A stretch of 64,000 nucleotides of DNA from JACDEA01 sp963742585 (GCA_963742585.1 CAVUMI010000009.1:1984001-2048000), one strand, 5' to 3'; numbered from the stretch's first letter, positions 43,982 through 54,552 are shown. Notes: generated by a model not told the origin, from the sequence alone. Made by a program: numbers and translations.

Positions 43982-44429
43982 GGCCGCGAATCTGTTCGGC
44001 CACCCACTTGCCGATTGGGTCGTCGCCGCCGGCCAGATGCCACGCGTAGTGCGCGTGGAGGCACTTGGCCCCGCGCCGGGTGCCGCCGACGCCGCCGGTC
44101 GGCCGTGGGCCGGAGTGATCAGCTGGGATCAGCGCATCCCGCTCGGCCGCATAGCGCGCGTGCGCGGCAGCGAGTTCCACCGGATCGACCGCCGCTTCGG
44201 CCGCCTTCACCCCGCCGCCGGCCTCGAGCCGGGCGACCTCTTCGCGTTGCGTGTCCCCCACCAACCAGTACAGCGTGGGCATCGGCGTTCCGTCGTCGAG
44301 CAGCGGCGCATTCCGGATCACGACGGGCTCGCCGTCGGCATTGCGGACCACAACCGTGAAGCCGCCCCGGGGTGGTCGACCGAGCAGGGCGGTGACGGCC
44401 GCGCGGTCGGTATCGGTCAGACCTGCCAC
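43974..44429 (-). CDS. DUF501 family protein
   Basis: 151 residues. The DUF501 pattern is present: RPPRGGFTVVVRNADGEPVVIRNAP, PTLYWLVGDTQREEVARLE and the late cysteine-rich-free CLHAHYAWHLAGGDDPIGKWV with its His/Asp pair. The family is almost always next to ftsB/divIC and ppx in actinobacteria, as here, but has no known activity. Both ends overlap its neighbours. Confidence 0.9.
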   Translation of the reverse strand: MAGLTDTDRAAVTALLGRPPRGGFTVVVRNADGEPVVIRNAPLLDDGTPMPTLYWLVGDTQREEVARLEAGGGVKAAEAAVDPVELAAAHARYAAERDALIPADHSGPRPTGGVGGTRRGAKCLHAHYAWHLAGGDDPIGKWVAEQIRGRG

Positions 44430-45769
44430 ACGACCGGATACACGAGCTGCGGCTGCGACACCCCCTTGAGTGCGACTTCGCGCGGCGTGTCGAACTCGAA
44501 TTCGCCACTGCCGTCGGCCAGCGCCTTGACCACCGATGACGTCAGAATCTCGCCGCTGGTGGCCTCGCCGGCAATGCGCGAGGCCAGGATCACGGTGCGG
44601 CCCAGAAAGTCGTCGCCGTCCTTCAGCACTTCGCCGGTATTCAGGCCGATGTGGACCTGGATGGGTTCGTCGGGCCGCTTGCGGCAGTAGTCGGCGAACG
44701 CACGCTGGATCGCGATCGCGCAGCGCAGGGCGCGGCTCGCCCCGGCGAACGCCACCATGAACCCGTCGCCCTGCGACTTGACCTCGAAGCCGGCGTGAGC
44801 GGCCAGCTGCGCTCGGAGCACTTCGTTGTGCGCGGTAAGCCGCTCATGCGCCCGCAGATCGCCGAGTCGCTCGGTGAGTTCGGTGTAGCCGACGATGTCG
44901 CTGAACAGGATCGTGACCGTGCCGTCCGGTGCCGTCCTGCCGGCCAGCTGTTTGCTCCAGCTCTCTCCGGCGGGCGGTTCGGGGGGATCGAGCTCCCGGG
45001 CGCCAGACAACGAAATCCCGTGGCGCTCGAGCTTCTGCTCGATGCGGCGCGCCCGCTGTTCGAGCTGACGCTCGATCTGCGCGCTGCGTTGCTCGAGATG
45101 CCGCTGCCGGTGGTCGTCACGCGAGCGCTCCACGCTGCGTTCGGACCGCGCCTTCTTCGTGCGCACGACCACGCTGCCCATGAGCGCGAACGCCTTGATC
45201 CTCACCACGGGAGAACCGGGGACCCGGGGGACGTTGCTGAGCCGGGTCTCCACCGCGCCCATAAGGTGGAACTCGTCCAGGTCGACCTCGATGCCGTCGG
45301 GAACGATGATGTCGATGGCACCCATGATCGATGTTGCATTGATGGTGACCGCACCACCGTCGATCTCGGCCTGACGCAAGTCGATCTCGCACGAGCCCAT
45401 CAGGGCAAAGGCGTTGAGTTCCTCGCCCGGTCGCCACCGTCCTCTCCGGCGGGCAGCGCTCATGACGCCGACGACGTTGCGGGAGACCTTCCGGCGCTGC
45501 GCATCGGGCACCGGCTGTCCCTGAAGCGACGGCAAGTCGGCGGTCACCAGCTCAAGTTCGGCTTTGGTGTTGGCTGCGAACACCAGCCCGACCCGATCGG
45601 AGAACTCGTCGAGGGTGAGGACGCCCTCGCCGCAGTAGGTCCGCAGCACCTCGACCGTGCGGTCCCGGTCGGCGTCCGAAATGCGCACCGACGGCGGGCG
45701 CGACGGTGCCCGCTCCGGTAGGTCGCGCTGGGCGCGGCCCTTCGATTTGTCATCCGGCCGGTCGGCCAT
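44417..45769 (-). CDS. DUF1707 - LiaF-like - class III nucleotidyl cyclase
   Basis: 450 residues. N-terminal DUF1707 (about 28-80: RISDADRDRTVEVLRTYCGEGVLTLDEF) is followed by a LiaF/cell-wall-stress-like beta domain with FALMGSCEID, SIMGAIDIIVP and FHLMGAVET (about 115-205). Residues about 205-252 form an Arg/Glu-rich coiled coil, and a class III cyclase domain ends the protein: LFSDIVGYTEL has metal ligand D291, EVKSQGDGF has K331 and D335, and RTVILASRI replaces the usual V-N-L-A-x-R with V-I-L-A-S-R, keeping R398 but losing the transition-state Asn. Activity is therefore likely but not certain. Confidence 0.82.
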   Translation of the reverse strand: MADRPDDKSKGRAQRDLPERAPSRPPSVRISDADRDRTVEVLRTYCGEGVLTLDEFSDRVGLVFAANTKAELELVTADLPSLQGQPVPDAQRRKVSRNVVGVMSAARRRGRWRPGEELNAFALMGSCEIDLRQAEIDGGAVTINATSIMGAIDIIVPDGIEVDLDEFHLMGAVETRLSNVPRVPGSPVVRIKAFALMGSVVVRTKKARSERSVERSRDDHRQRHLEQRSAQIERQLEQRARRIEQKLERHGISLSGARELDPPEPPAGESWSKQLAGRTAPDGTVTILFSDIVGYTELTERLGDLRAHERLTAHNEVLRAQLAAHAGFEVKSQGDGFMVAFAGASRALRCAIAIQRAFADYCRKRPDEPIQVHIGLNTGEVLKDGDDFLGRTVILASRIAGEATSGEILTSSVVKALADGSGEFEFDTPREVALKGVSQPQLVYPVVWQV

Positions 45770-45803
45770 CCCGTCAGTCTTACCGACCCGGCGGCGGTGG
45801 GTG

Positions 45804-46166
45804 TTAGTTAGACCAAAACGTGATCGTGTCGACCACGCGAGCCAGGAAACCGGGCTTGGCGGCCCGCGGCGCCGCGGGCTTCGGCGTCGCGGGCGCCGCT
45901 GGCCCCGGAAGGATGGCGTAGGCCTCCTCGCCCGGCCGCACCAGGTTGTACTGCTCTCGAGCCAGACGTTCGACAGCGTCGTCGCTGTGCAGTTCCTCGG
46001 CCCGAGCCGACAGCGCCTGGTTGCCCCGCTTCAGGACATCGAGCCGGTCACCGGTGGAGGCCAGCGCGTTGCGCTGATCGAGATACGTGCGGGCCGGGAA
46101 GCCGGCGAGGAAGAGCACGGCGAGGAGGACCAGGAACGCGACCGCAAGACGCAGCGCCCGTCTCAT
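45804..46166 (-). CDS. ftsB: FtsB/DivIC-like septum protein
   Basis: 120 residues from ATG 46166, which overlaps the enolase stop (ATGA). One transmembrane helix near the start (AVAFLVLLAVLFLAG) is followed by a coiled coil (YLDQRNALASTGDRLDVLKRGNQAL) and the family motif ARLAREQYNLVRPGEEAYAIL in near-identical form (VERLAREQYNLVRPGE). FtsB bridges FtsQ and FtsL at the division site. The Pro/Ala tail is variable in actinobacteria. Confidence 0.9.
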   Translation of the reverse strand: MRRALRLAVAFLVLLAVLFLAGFPARTYLDQRNALASTGDRLDVLKRGNQALSARAEELHSDDAVERLAREQYNLVRPGEEAYAILPGPAAPATPKPAAPRAAKPGFLARVVDTITFWSN

Positions 46167-47419
46167 CGCCCGAATGCCGCCGCGTCGCCGAGGTCCGCCT
46201 CGATGCGGAGCAACTGGTTGTACTTCGCCACCCGGTCGGAGCGGCACGGCGCCCCGGCCTTGATCTGGCCGCAATTCGTGGCCACCGCCAGGTCAGCGAT
46301 AGTGGTGTCCTCGGTGTCGCCTGAGCGGTGCGACATGACGACGCCGTAACCGCTGGTGGCGGCGCGCTCGACCGTGTCGAGCGTCTCGGTGAGCGTGCCA
46401 ATCTGGTTGACCTTCACGAGGATGGCATTGGCGACCCCGCGCTCGATCCCCCGATCGAGGCGCTCGATATTGGTGACGAAGAGGTCGTCGCCCACGAGCT
46501 GAATCCGGGAGCCGAGCGCGGCGGTGAGCGCAGCCCAACCGTCCCAGTCCTCCTCAGCCATGCCGTCCTCGATCGAGACGATCGGATACCGGTCGCAGAG
46601 CGCAACGAAATAGTCGACCAACTCGTCAGATGACAGCCGCCGGTTCTCCGACGCCAGGTCGTAGGCGCCGTCGTGGAAGATCTCGGTGCATGCGGGGTCG
46701 AGGGCGATGGCGATCTGTGGACCGGGCTCGTAGCCGGCGGCCACGATCGCCTCGATCAGAATCTCCACCGCCGCCTCATTCGAGGGCAGGTCGGGCGCGA
46801 AGCCGCCCTCGTCACCCACCGCGGTGGACAAGCCGCGGTCGTGGAGGATCGCCCGCAGCGCGTGGTACGTCTCAGAACCCCACCGGAGCGCTTCACTGAA
46901 CGAGGCGGCGCCGACGGGCATGACCATGAATTCCTGGAGGTCGACGTTGTTGTCGGCGTGCGCCCCGCCGTTGATCACGTTCATCATCGGCACGGGCAGT
47001 CGGTGCGCGTTGGGACCGCCGACATAGCGATACAGCGGAAGCTCGATCTCGTCCGCCGCCGCCTTGGCCGTAGCCAGAGACACGCCGAGGATGGCGTTGG
47101 CACCCAGATTGCTCTTGCTGTCGGTGCCGTCGAGATCGATGAGCGCGGTGTCGAGTGCTCGCTGGTCCAACGCGTCCATCCCGGCGATGGCATCCGCGAT
47201 GGGGCCGTTCACGTTCTCGACGGCGCCGAGCACGCCTTTGCCATGAAAGCGATCGCCGCCGTCGCGCAACTCGGTTGCCTCGAACGTGCCGGTCGAGGCA
47301 CCCGACGGAACGATGGCGCGGCCGCGCGCGCCGGTGTCGAGGCCGACCTCGACCTCAACGGTGGGGTTGCCGCGGGAATCCAGGACCTCGCGGCCCAGGA
47401 CATGCTCGATTGCGCTCAG
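46163..47419 (-). CDS. eno: enolase
   Basis: 418 residues. The N-terminus (SAIEHVLGREVLDSRGNPTVEVEV) is in frame and undamaged, but the only codon in the expected start position is CTG at 47419, preceded at 9 bases by AGGAG. PSGASTG loop, MNVINGGAHADNNVDLQEFM, the acid/base Glu in GDEGGFAP, metal ligands in ALDPACTEIF, SIEDGMAEEDW and LVGDDLFVTN, and the catalytic Lys in AILVKVNQIGT are all present, with SHRSGDTED near the end. It converts 2-phosphoglycerate to PEP. Confidence 0.93.
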   Translation of the reverse strand: MSAIEHVLGREVLDSRGNPTVEVEVGLDTGARGRAIVPSGASTGTFEATELRDGGDRFHGKGVLGAVENVNGPIADAIAGMDALDQRALDTALIDLDGTDSKSNLGANAILGVSLATAKAAADEIELPLYRYVGGPNAHRLPVPMMNVINGGAHADNNVDLQEFMVMPVGAASFSEALRWGSETYHALRAILHDRGLSTAVGDEGGFAPDLPSNEAAVEILIEAIVAAGYEPGPQIAIALDPACTEIFHDGAYDLASENRRLSSDELVDYFVALCDRYPIVSIEDGMAEEDWDGWAALTAALGSRIQLVGDDLFVTNIERLDRGIERGVANAILVKVNQIGTLTETLDTVERAATSGYGVVMSHRSGDTEDTTIADLAVATNCGQIKAGAPCRSDRVAKYNQLLRIEADLGDAAAFGR

Positions 47420-47505
47420 CTGATGTGACTCCTGTGATTGGTGGGGGCAACGTTACAACTGAGTGAACAATGCTCCAAGGAGTGCGGGCACCGTAGGCTC
47501 ACGGC

Positions 47506-48334
47506 ATGGCATCCGATGCGGTGGTGTACACGGTTATCGACGGTGTGGCCGACGTTCGCTTGAACCGGCCCGAGAAGCTCAATGCGGTCAATCAGGCGAT
47601 GTTCGCCGGGCTGGGTGACGTAGGCGATGCCGTCAGCGCCGACCCGTCGGTGCGGGTCGTGGTCCTCTCGGGTGAGGGCAAGGGTTTCTGCGCCGGGCTG
47701 GACTTCAGCTCGTTCCAATCGATGGCCGGCGGCGACGGCCTCCGCGACGACAGCGGCGAGCAGTTCGTTCCGGAACGTCGCGGCCAAGACGGCATCGCCA
47801 ACAGCGGCCAGTACGCGGCCTACGTGTGGACACAGCTCTCGGTGCCCGTGATCGCGGCCGTCCACGGGCCGGCGGTCGGTGCCGGGTTCCAGATCGCCAT
47901 GGCCTGCGACATCCGCATCGTCGCTCCCGACGCCAAGCTGTCGGTCCTCGAGATCCGCTGGGGGCTGATCCCCGACATGACCGGCACCCAGATGCTTCCC
48001 CGCCTGGTCGGCCTCGACGTGGCCAAGGAGCTGACCTACACGGGCCGCATGGTCTCGGGTACCGAAGCCAAGGAACTCGGGCTGGCCACGCGGGTGAGCG
48101 AGAACCCCCACGAGGACGCACTCGCGCTGGCCCGCGAGATCGCCGCCAAGAATCCCTACGCCATCCGCGGCGCCAAGAAGCTGCTCAACATGGCCGGGCA
48201 GGCCTCTCTCGCCGAGGGCCTCAAGACCGAGGAGCGCACCATGGGCTCGCTCATCGGCTCGCCCAACAACGTCGAAGCCGTCACCGCCTACTTCGAGAAG
48301 CGCGACCCCGAAGTTCACCGACGTCACCTTGTAG
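47506..48334 (+). CDS. enoyl-CoA hydratase/isomerase family protein (3' frameshift)
   Basis: ATG 47506. Crotonase motifs: LSGEGKGFCAGLDFSSFQ and VHGPAVGAGFQIAMACDIRI build the oxyanion hole, and RWGLIPDMTGTQMLPRLVG carries an acidic residue at the usual catalytic site. One inserted base near 48310 hides the normal end (KFTDVTL, stop 48334). About 275 residues, normal for the family. Convergent with the amidase, overlapping it by 11 bases. Confidence 0.87.
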
Positions 48335-49856
48335 GCGGCAAAAGGTCGAGGGCCAGGAGGTCTTCGATCCAGGCGATCCCACCGAGGACGCCGACGTCGT
48401 CGTGGTGGCGACCGACGACCTGAAGCCCGATGGGCAGACCGGACGCGGTGAAGCCGGCGCAGACCGTGCCCGCCGGGACGCGAGCGACGTTGAACGCCTG
48501 GGTCATACCGTGCCACTCGACGGTCGGTGCGCCGTTGACGGTCCCGATCGGCACGTTGAACGGCTCCAACGCGCGCAGCATGTCGAGCAACTGCATCAGC
48601 ATCGGCGCCACGTCGTCGGGCAGCGAGGGCAAGTCGCCGGCGAACAGACCGAGCAGCGCGTCGACGGTCGTCGGGTTGTCACAGATCGCAGGCGCGGCCC
48701 GGGTCGTCGGACACATGAGGAGATCGATCCCCTCCATTGCATCGGCGAGTTCGAGGTTCACCTGATGACACGCGTCGAGGGCGCGGGTCATCTCGAGAGC
48801 TGACGGCACGCGCGCCCTGGCCATCTCGGCCGACACGATCACGAGCGGATCGAGCTGTGCCCAGAACTCGGTGTCGCGGTACGGCTCGACGGTCCGGCCG
48901 GTGAAGGTCTGGACGAGCGCGCCGAGCGGCAGGCCGGGGCTCTCGCTGAACACCGGCTTCAGTTCGACGACGCGGGTGCCGGATGCCTCGAGCCTGCCGA
49001 TCGCGGCCTCGCAGACCGCGAGGACCTCGCGATCGACTTCCGCATAACCGAGGTCGGGCGACCAGCCCACCACCGCCGGCGCCTGCACGTCGCGGAGCGC
49101 GTCGGCGAAGGACACCCCGCTCGCCGGTAGCGACGTCGGGTCATACGGGTGCGGGCCGGCGACCACGTCGAGCGCAAAGGCAACGTCGCGGATCCGCCGC
49201 GCCATCGGTCCCCTGGTTGAGAGAAAGTTCCATCCGGGGGCGGTGCGGTCGCCGGCCGGTACCCGTCCGAGGGACGGTTTGAGACCCGATAGCCCGGCCG
49301 CCGCCGACGGGATTCGGATGCTTCCGCCACCGTCGGACCCGGTAGCCAACGGCACCATGCCCGCGGCCAGGGCAGCAGACGTGCCGCCGGAGGATCCACC
49401 GGGCGTGTGGTCGAGGCTCCACGGGTTGCGCGTGATGCCGAAGGTGCGGTTGTCGGTCTCCCCCCGGAGACCGAACTCGGGCATGTTGGTTTTGCCGACC
49501 ACCACGCAGCCCGGCGGCGCGCAGGCGGGCGACCTGCACCGAGTCGGCGGTGGCCGGTGGGGCGGCCGCATGCACGGCGGAGCCGAACGTGGTGCGGAAT
49601 CCGACCGCGTCCTCGAGGTCCTTGACGCCGATGGGTATCCCGGCCAGCGGCCCGACGTCCTCGCCCGCCGCCAACCGCTCGTCGATGGCGGCCGCGTCGG
49701 CCAGGCCCGTTCGCCGTCGACGGCGACGAATGCGTTGATGGCCGGATTCTGTTGCTCGATCGACGCCAGCGATGCGGCCACCAGCTCACGCGCCGACGAG
49801 CGTCCGGACGCGGACGGCCGAGGTCAGCTCGACCAACGAGGCGTGCGAATGTCCAC
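48324..49856 (-). CDS. amidase-signature enzyme (frameshifted at its N-terminus)
   Basis: Starts at GTG 49856 (VDIRT...). The catalytic triad is present: GVKDLE with the Lys, TPGGSSGGTSAALAAGM with both serines, and the GSDGGGSIRIPSAAAGL segment after it. About four indels between 49510 and 49850 (insertions near 49800 and 49514, deletions near 49835 and 49709) break the first 110 residues; the remaining 390 are continuous. Such enzymes hydrolyse amides; glutamine-dependent GatA function is unlikely because no gatB/gatC is near. Substrate unknown. Confidence 0.82.
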
Positions 49857-49858
49857 GG

Positions 49859-51153
49859 CTAGACCTCCATGGCGAGTTGGGCGGCTCGTGATCCTGGCGG
49901 GCCCGGGCCGGCGTCGAGCGGCGTACGGCTTGCGGGCCAGCAGCAGGATCAGCCCGTTGATGAAACAGCGCCGGCATCACCACGAGAAACGCGGTTCGCA
50001 GCGACGTGGCGTCGAGATGGCGCCGATCAGCGCGGGCGCGCTGGCGGTGAAGCCGACGCGGACGATCGTGAACAGCGAGCTGGCCCGGCCGCGTAGCGGC
50101 GCGGGGATGATGTCGAACCACATCGCCCACAGCCCGGGGATCGGGACGTAGATCGCGAAGCGCGGCGAGGACATCAGACAAGATGGCGAGCCACGTCGTG
50201 TCGGTGGCGAAGGCGGGGATCGAGAAGAGCACCAGCCGAGCATGAAGAAGCCGGCGCCCAGCAACACCCGATCCTCATGGCGGTTCTGCGGCGAGCAGCC
50301 GGTCGCCCCAGCGGCTCCCGAGGACGTGCCGCCGATGACGCCGACGAGGATGGCGCCCTGGACCGCCCCTGCGCCGGCCGCGCTGAAGCCGTGGTAGCGC
50401 CGGAAGAACGAGATCGCCCACGCGCCCAGGCCCGAGAACACGAACTCGCCGATCGACGCGGCCAGCACCATGACCCACGCCGTGCGGATGCGAATGAGCT
50501 GCGCGGAACGCGTCGGCGCAGCGAGATTGTGCGCATGTCGGCCGCGGCGCACCGCTCGGAGCCGCTGGGATAGCGGTGCCGCCGTCGAGCGCGGCGAGTG
50601 GCTCTCGACGTCGTGGAGCGCGTCGGGAACACCACGTTCGGGATCGGGCAGCCAGCGGAGCACGATGCCGCCGCAGACGAATCCGAGCATGCCGAAGACC
50701 ACGAAGCTCGCCCGCCAGCCGCGCACCGTCGACGATGGCGCCGGCGATAGTAGCACCGATTGCGCCGCCGATCACGAATCCGAGCCGCCAGACACCCATG
50801 ATCCGGGCGCGCCGTCCGACGGCGTAGTAGTCGCCGATGAGCGACTCCGACGCGGGTCCGTTGGTCGCCTCGATGGCGCCGAGGAACATGCGGGCCACGA
50901 ACAGCATGGCGAACGAGGTCGCCGCGCCCTGCCAGATCATCCCGATGCCCCATGGGATGAACCCGATGGCGATGAGGCGCACCCGTTTCCATCGGTCGGC
51001 GAGGATTCCGCACGGGATCACCGACAAGGTCGCGACGACGGTGAAGGCGGCGACCAGTGCGCCGAGGTCCCAGTCGCGGAGGCCGAAATCGGCCTTGATG
51101 TCGTCGAAGGCGACCGCCAGGGTCGACCGCGAAGCCCAGTCGATCGCGGTCAC
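49859..51153 (-). CDS. MFS transporter (frameshifted)
   Basis: GTG 51153 (VTAIDWASRSTLAVAF), the codon sharing one base with the upstream stop (TAGTG). Motif A is PCGILADRWKRVRLIAIGF and helix 4 carries ARMFLGAIEATNGPASESLIGDYY as in anion/cation symporters of the ACS type (hexuronate, phthalate). Further helices are spread over shifted frames (WRASFVVFGMLGFVCGG, WVMVLAASIGEFVFSGLGAWAISFF, FLVVMPALF). At least six indels; stop at 49859, three bases before the amidase start. Probably imports the amide substrate of the amidase, which is inference. Confidence 0.75.
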
Positions 51154-52724
51154 TAGCGGTCAGCAAATAGATGAGCCGCAAGCGAGCGGTTCGGCAGGCG
51201 CCTGCGGAGGTCGTCGATGCGGGCTTCAAGTTCCGCCCGCTCGGCGGCCGCGTCGGCTCACGGGATGGCCTTCATGCGGCCCCGTGTACACGAAGCACTG
51301 GCAGCCGGCGTCGAAGCTAACGAGGCGATAGGCGGCGGCGCCATCGGCCCGGCCCGTGCCAAAGCGCGTGGCGAACGTCCAGGGCGAACGCCAAGTGTTA
51401 CCGAGCATTCGGCGCCGCGTTGAAGGCCGGCCGGCGAGACGTCACCTGATGCGTCCCATGCCGCCTTCAGGAAGAACAGTCCTTCGCAGTAACGAGACGG
51501 GATGTCGGATCGGCTGTTGGTGATCTCGGAAACAGAGGCGCTCGGCCGGATTGTCGTTGGGGCGTTGCGGCGTGAGCACGTCGCTGGTGGGAAGCCAGCC
51601 CACCGCCAACGCGTCCTTCAGCTGGGCATTGGGGACATTGAGATCGACGAACGCCGGGATCTCCAGGCTGTTCATCGCGTAGCGCGGCCGGTAGCCCTGG
51701 CTCTCGGCCGAGGGCATGAACGCGAACGGCAGGGCGCCGCCGGTCGGGACGGTGATCACGTGGGTGACGCCGGCCGATCGGAACTTCAGCACCGCGTTGT
51801 TGGCCTGCGAGAACAACAGCCCGCGTCGGCTAGCGCCGAGCCCGGCAGGGAGAACGCGAATTCGGCGGTGATGCGTCACACCGTCGTGCCGCCAGGCCGC
51901 GCCCGAATCACCCGTTCCAGATAGCGCTTCATGATCGGCACGTCGGCATAGAGGACGCCAATCTTGGCGTTGGCGAGGTAGCCAGCGGCGGCCAACTCGT
52001 CGATGAAGAAGCCTTGCCGTTCGGAGCTGATGCCGAACGGCTGGTAGAGGTAGCCGCCGTGGTCGCGGAACGCCACGTCGTCGAGCACGTGATGCAACTC
52101 CAGCAGGACCGGCACGCGCTTGCGAGCCAGGCACGAGGTGAGGCCGAGACCCATCGCCGCCGCGCCGGTTACCACCGCGTTCACCGTCGTGTCCTCGGTG
52201 AAGGCCGCGCAGGCCTCCTGCTCCTGGATGGCGAACGTGCCTTCTGTCGGATTCACGCCATGCAGGACCGCCTCGAGCCGCCGCCCGGCGATACCGCCGT
52301 TCTGGTTGATCCACTCGACGATCGGACGGATCGAGTCGACCGCTTCGCCGTCGGTGCTGTCGACCCCGCCGACACTGGCGAAGATCGACCCGAGGTTCTC
52401 GGAATAGTTGACACCGACGCGGACGGGCCCGCTCGCACTGGTCGCAGTAGCCGCACTCCTCGCCGCCGGTGCCGTTGACCGCGGACCCGTCGACGCGCCG
52501 GAACCGCCCGCCGCGACCATATTCGAACCGTCGACGACCGCTTCGCCGGCGGTGTCCCCCGCCGCTGTCTCACCGAGCGAGGCACTCGCCCCTTGATCCG
52601 CAGGTAGGACCTGGCCGCTCTGCTGAACGGTCGAGCTGCAGGCGCTCAGCGAGCAACGATCCGGCAGCAGCAACCGCGACCCAGTAACCAGCGACCGTGC
52701 CCCGGACCAGTCGTGAACCCACAC
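51153..52724 (-). CDS. ABC-type branched-chain amino acid/amide substrate-binding lipoprotein (frameshifted)
   Basis: A signal with lipobox-like LSACSS and a Ser/Ala-rich linker is followed by the Leu/Ile/Val-binding fold: VRVGVNYSENLG, EWINQNGGIAGRRLE, CAAFTEDTTVNAVVTGAAAMG, YLANAKIGVLYAD and GVTHVITVPTGGALPF. The C-terminal lobe continues past 51442 in another frame (CEGLFFLKAAWDASG, then LGNTWRSPWTFATRFG and QCFVYTGPHEG), which is the family's usual end; a short helical tail brings the stop to 51153. An in-frame TGA at 51876-51878 and about five indels interrupt it. It likely delivers solute to an ABC permease not in this window. Confidence 0.75.
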
Positions 52725-52748
52725 GTTAACCGACCAGTTGCTGGCGCG

Positions 52749-53164
52749 TTATGCGGTGGCCTTTGTGAGGCGGGCCGTGCAGAACGCGCAGCGCTTGGCG
52801 GCCGACCGGGATCGAGCTGAGGCACTCAGGGCAGTCGCGGGTGGTGGCCTCGACTTCGGGCTCGGTCTTGCGCCGGGCCATGAGGTGGTTGACCGGCCGG
52901 ACCACGAAGAAGAAGAGCACGGCGGCAGTGAGAACGAAGAAGATCAGCGCGTCGAGGACCGCGCCGTATCTGAACACCGATCCGCTCACCGTGAACTTCA
53001 GGTTGGAGAAGCTCGCCTGGTCTCCCGGTATGGCCAGCAACGGCGTGATCAGGTTGGACGGTGATCGCGGCCACGACGGTGCCGAACGCGGCACCGATGG
53101 CCACGCCCATCGCCAGGTCGATCACGTTGCCGCGGAGAATGAACGCCCTGAAGTCCTTCAGCAT
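52749..53164 (-). CDS. mscL: large-conductance mechanosensitive channel with zinc-ribbon-like tail (two frameshifts)
   Basis: ATG 53164. The N-terminal helix and TM1 read MLKDFRAFILRGNVIDLAMG and VAIGAAFGTVV, the MscL hallmark; TM2 (LDALIFFVLTAAVLFFFVV) lies after a +1 insertion near 53058. The cytoplasmic end carries CPEC and, after another insertion near 52803, CAFC, a pair of CxxC motifs that could bind zinc. The channel opens under membrane tension to release solutes. Corrected length about 138 residues, normal for actinobacteria. Confidence 0.88.
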
Positions 53165-53166
53165 CA

Positions 53167-54549
53167 CTACCTCCTTGATTGTTTGATCTCGTCCCACAGC
53201 GTCATCGGAAACACCGCACGCCCCGGTCCTCGGCCAGCTGTCTCCATCGCCTGGAACCGCTCCTTGAACTTGTCGGTTCCGGCCCGCAACGCCGCTTCCG
53301 GGTCGATGTCGAGGTGACGAGCGACGTTGACGACCGCGAAGAGCACGTCGCCCAACTCCTCGGCGGTGGCGTCGATACGAAGCTCTTCGAGCTCTTCGGC
53401 GACCTTGTCCATCGGGCCGGCGACGTCGTCGGCCGCCCAGTCGAATCCGACCGCGGCCGCCTTGCGACCAACTTTGTACGCGTACAGCAGCGCGGGCAGC
53501 GAGGACGGAATGCCGTCCATCACGCTGTCGCGACCCTTCTCCGCCTTCTTGATCTGCTCCCAATTGGCGACGACCGCCGAGGTGCTGTGCGCCTCCACCG
53601 ACCCGAACACATGCGGGTGGCGTGACACCAACTTGTCGTGGATGCCACGCGCCACGTCGGCCAGCGTGAACTCGCCCGCCTCGGCAGCCAGCGTCGTGTG
53701 GAACACGATTTGGAAGAGCAGATCGCCCAACTCCTCTTCCAGGTGCGGATAGCTCTCGGGCAAGCCGGCGATCGCGTCGAGCGTTTCGTACGTCTCCTCG
53801 ACGAGGTGGCGCGTTAGCGTCTGGTGGGTCTGCTCGCGATCCCAAGGGCAGCGCTCCCGCAGCGTGCGCACCAGTTCGGAGAACCGCGCCACCTCGCCGG
53901 CGATCGGCGCGGCGAGGTCGCGGTACGTAGATCGTCGTGAGGTGGTCCGGTGCCGCGACGCGGTCGAGATCGGCCCAGGCCACGTACTCGACGCGTTGGT
54001 CGGGCAGGCCGAGGTGATGGAGGACGATGACGTCGGGTCCCTCATCGACCGTCAGCTTGATGTCGGACAGCACCGCCGCGCTGTCGCACTGCGCGACAAG
54101 GAGCGGCCCTGCACTGCCGGCCGCCTCGACGGCGAACCGCTGTCCGTCGACCAGCTGCACCGCGTCGGCGATCGGGGTCGATGGCCAGCGCGGCCCACGC
54201 CAGGTCGAGGAACGAGAGTGCGGCGAGGATCTCGACGTCGAGTACCCGAGTGCGCCCGGAGCAACTCGACCGTGCGCTCGGCCACCAGCGGTGAACCCGG
54301 GACTAGATAGAGGACTTCGCCGTGCTCGGACCGCGGCCGACACCAGGGCGTCGACGATGCTCTCGTAGACGGCGTCGAGCGACGGCGCCGAGTCGTACAC
54401 GTCGTCGAAGCTGGGGATGCCATGAAGCGCGCCCGGGTGACGGGCAGTGCGTTGGAACCGTGACCGCGATGCGATCGATCGCCGCCTCGGTCTGGGCGGT
54501 TCGCAACTCGGGGCCGGCCGGGCCCAGGCCGGCGACGACGACCGCGCAC
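53167..54549 (-). CDS. mazG: MazG nucleoside triphosphate pyrophosphohydrolase with methylase-like N-domain (frameshifted)
   Basis: The N-terminus (VVVAGLGPAGPEL, with GEVLYLVPGSPLVAERTVELL later) is a tetrapyrrole-methylase-like domain, as in actinobacterial and Bacillus YabN-type MazG. The MazG domain is continuous from about 53930: CPWDREQTHQTLTRHLVEETYETLDA, EELGDLLFQIVFH with the metal-binding Glu/Asp set, and EELGDVLFAVVN again. Several indels (about 54540, 54450, 54330, 54245, 53920) split the first domain. It removes aberrant NTPs. Neighbours surA-like and mfd are conserved in actinobacteria. Confidence 0.85.
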
Positions 54550-54552
54550 GAG

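Noticed and set aside
51153..51408. A separate small gene (start near 51408) between the MFS and binding-protein genes
   Set aside because: Its sequence (TFATRFG, CFVYTGPHEG) matches the usual C-terminal lobe of the binding protein in another frame, so it is the end of that gene.
51876..51878. In-frame TGA inside the ABC substrate-binding protein as a second selenocysteine
   Set aside because: The region has several indels, no Cys or Sec is expected at this place in the family, and I saw no clear hairpin after it. A base error is the simpler reading.
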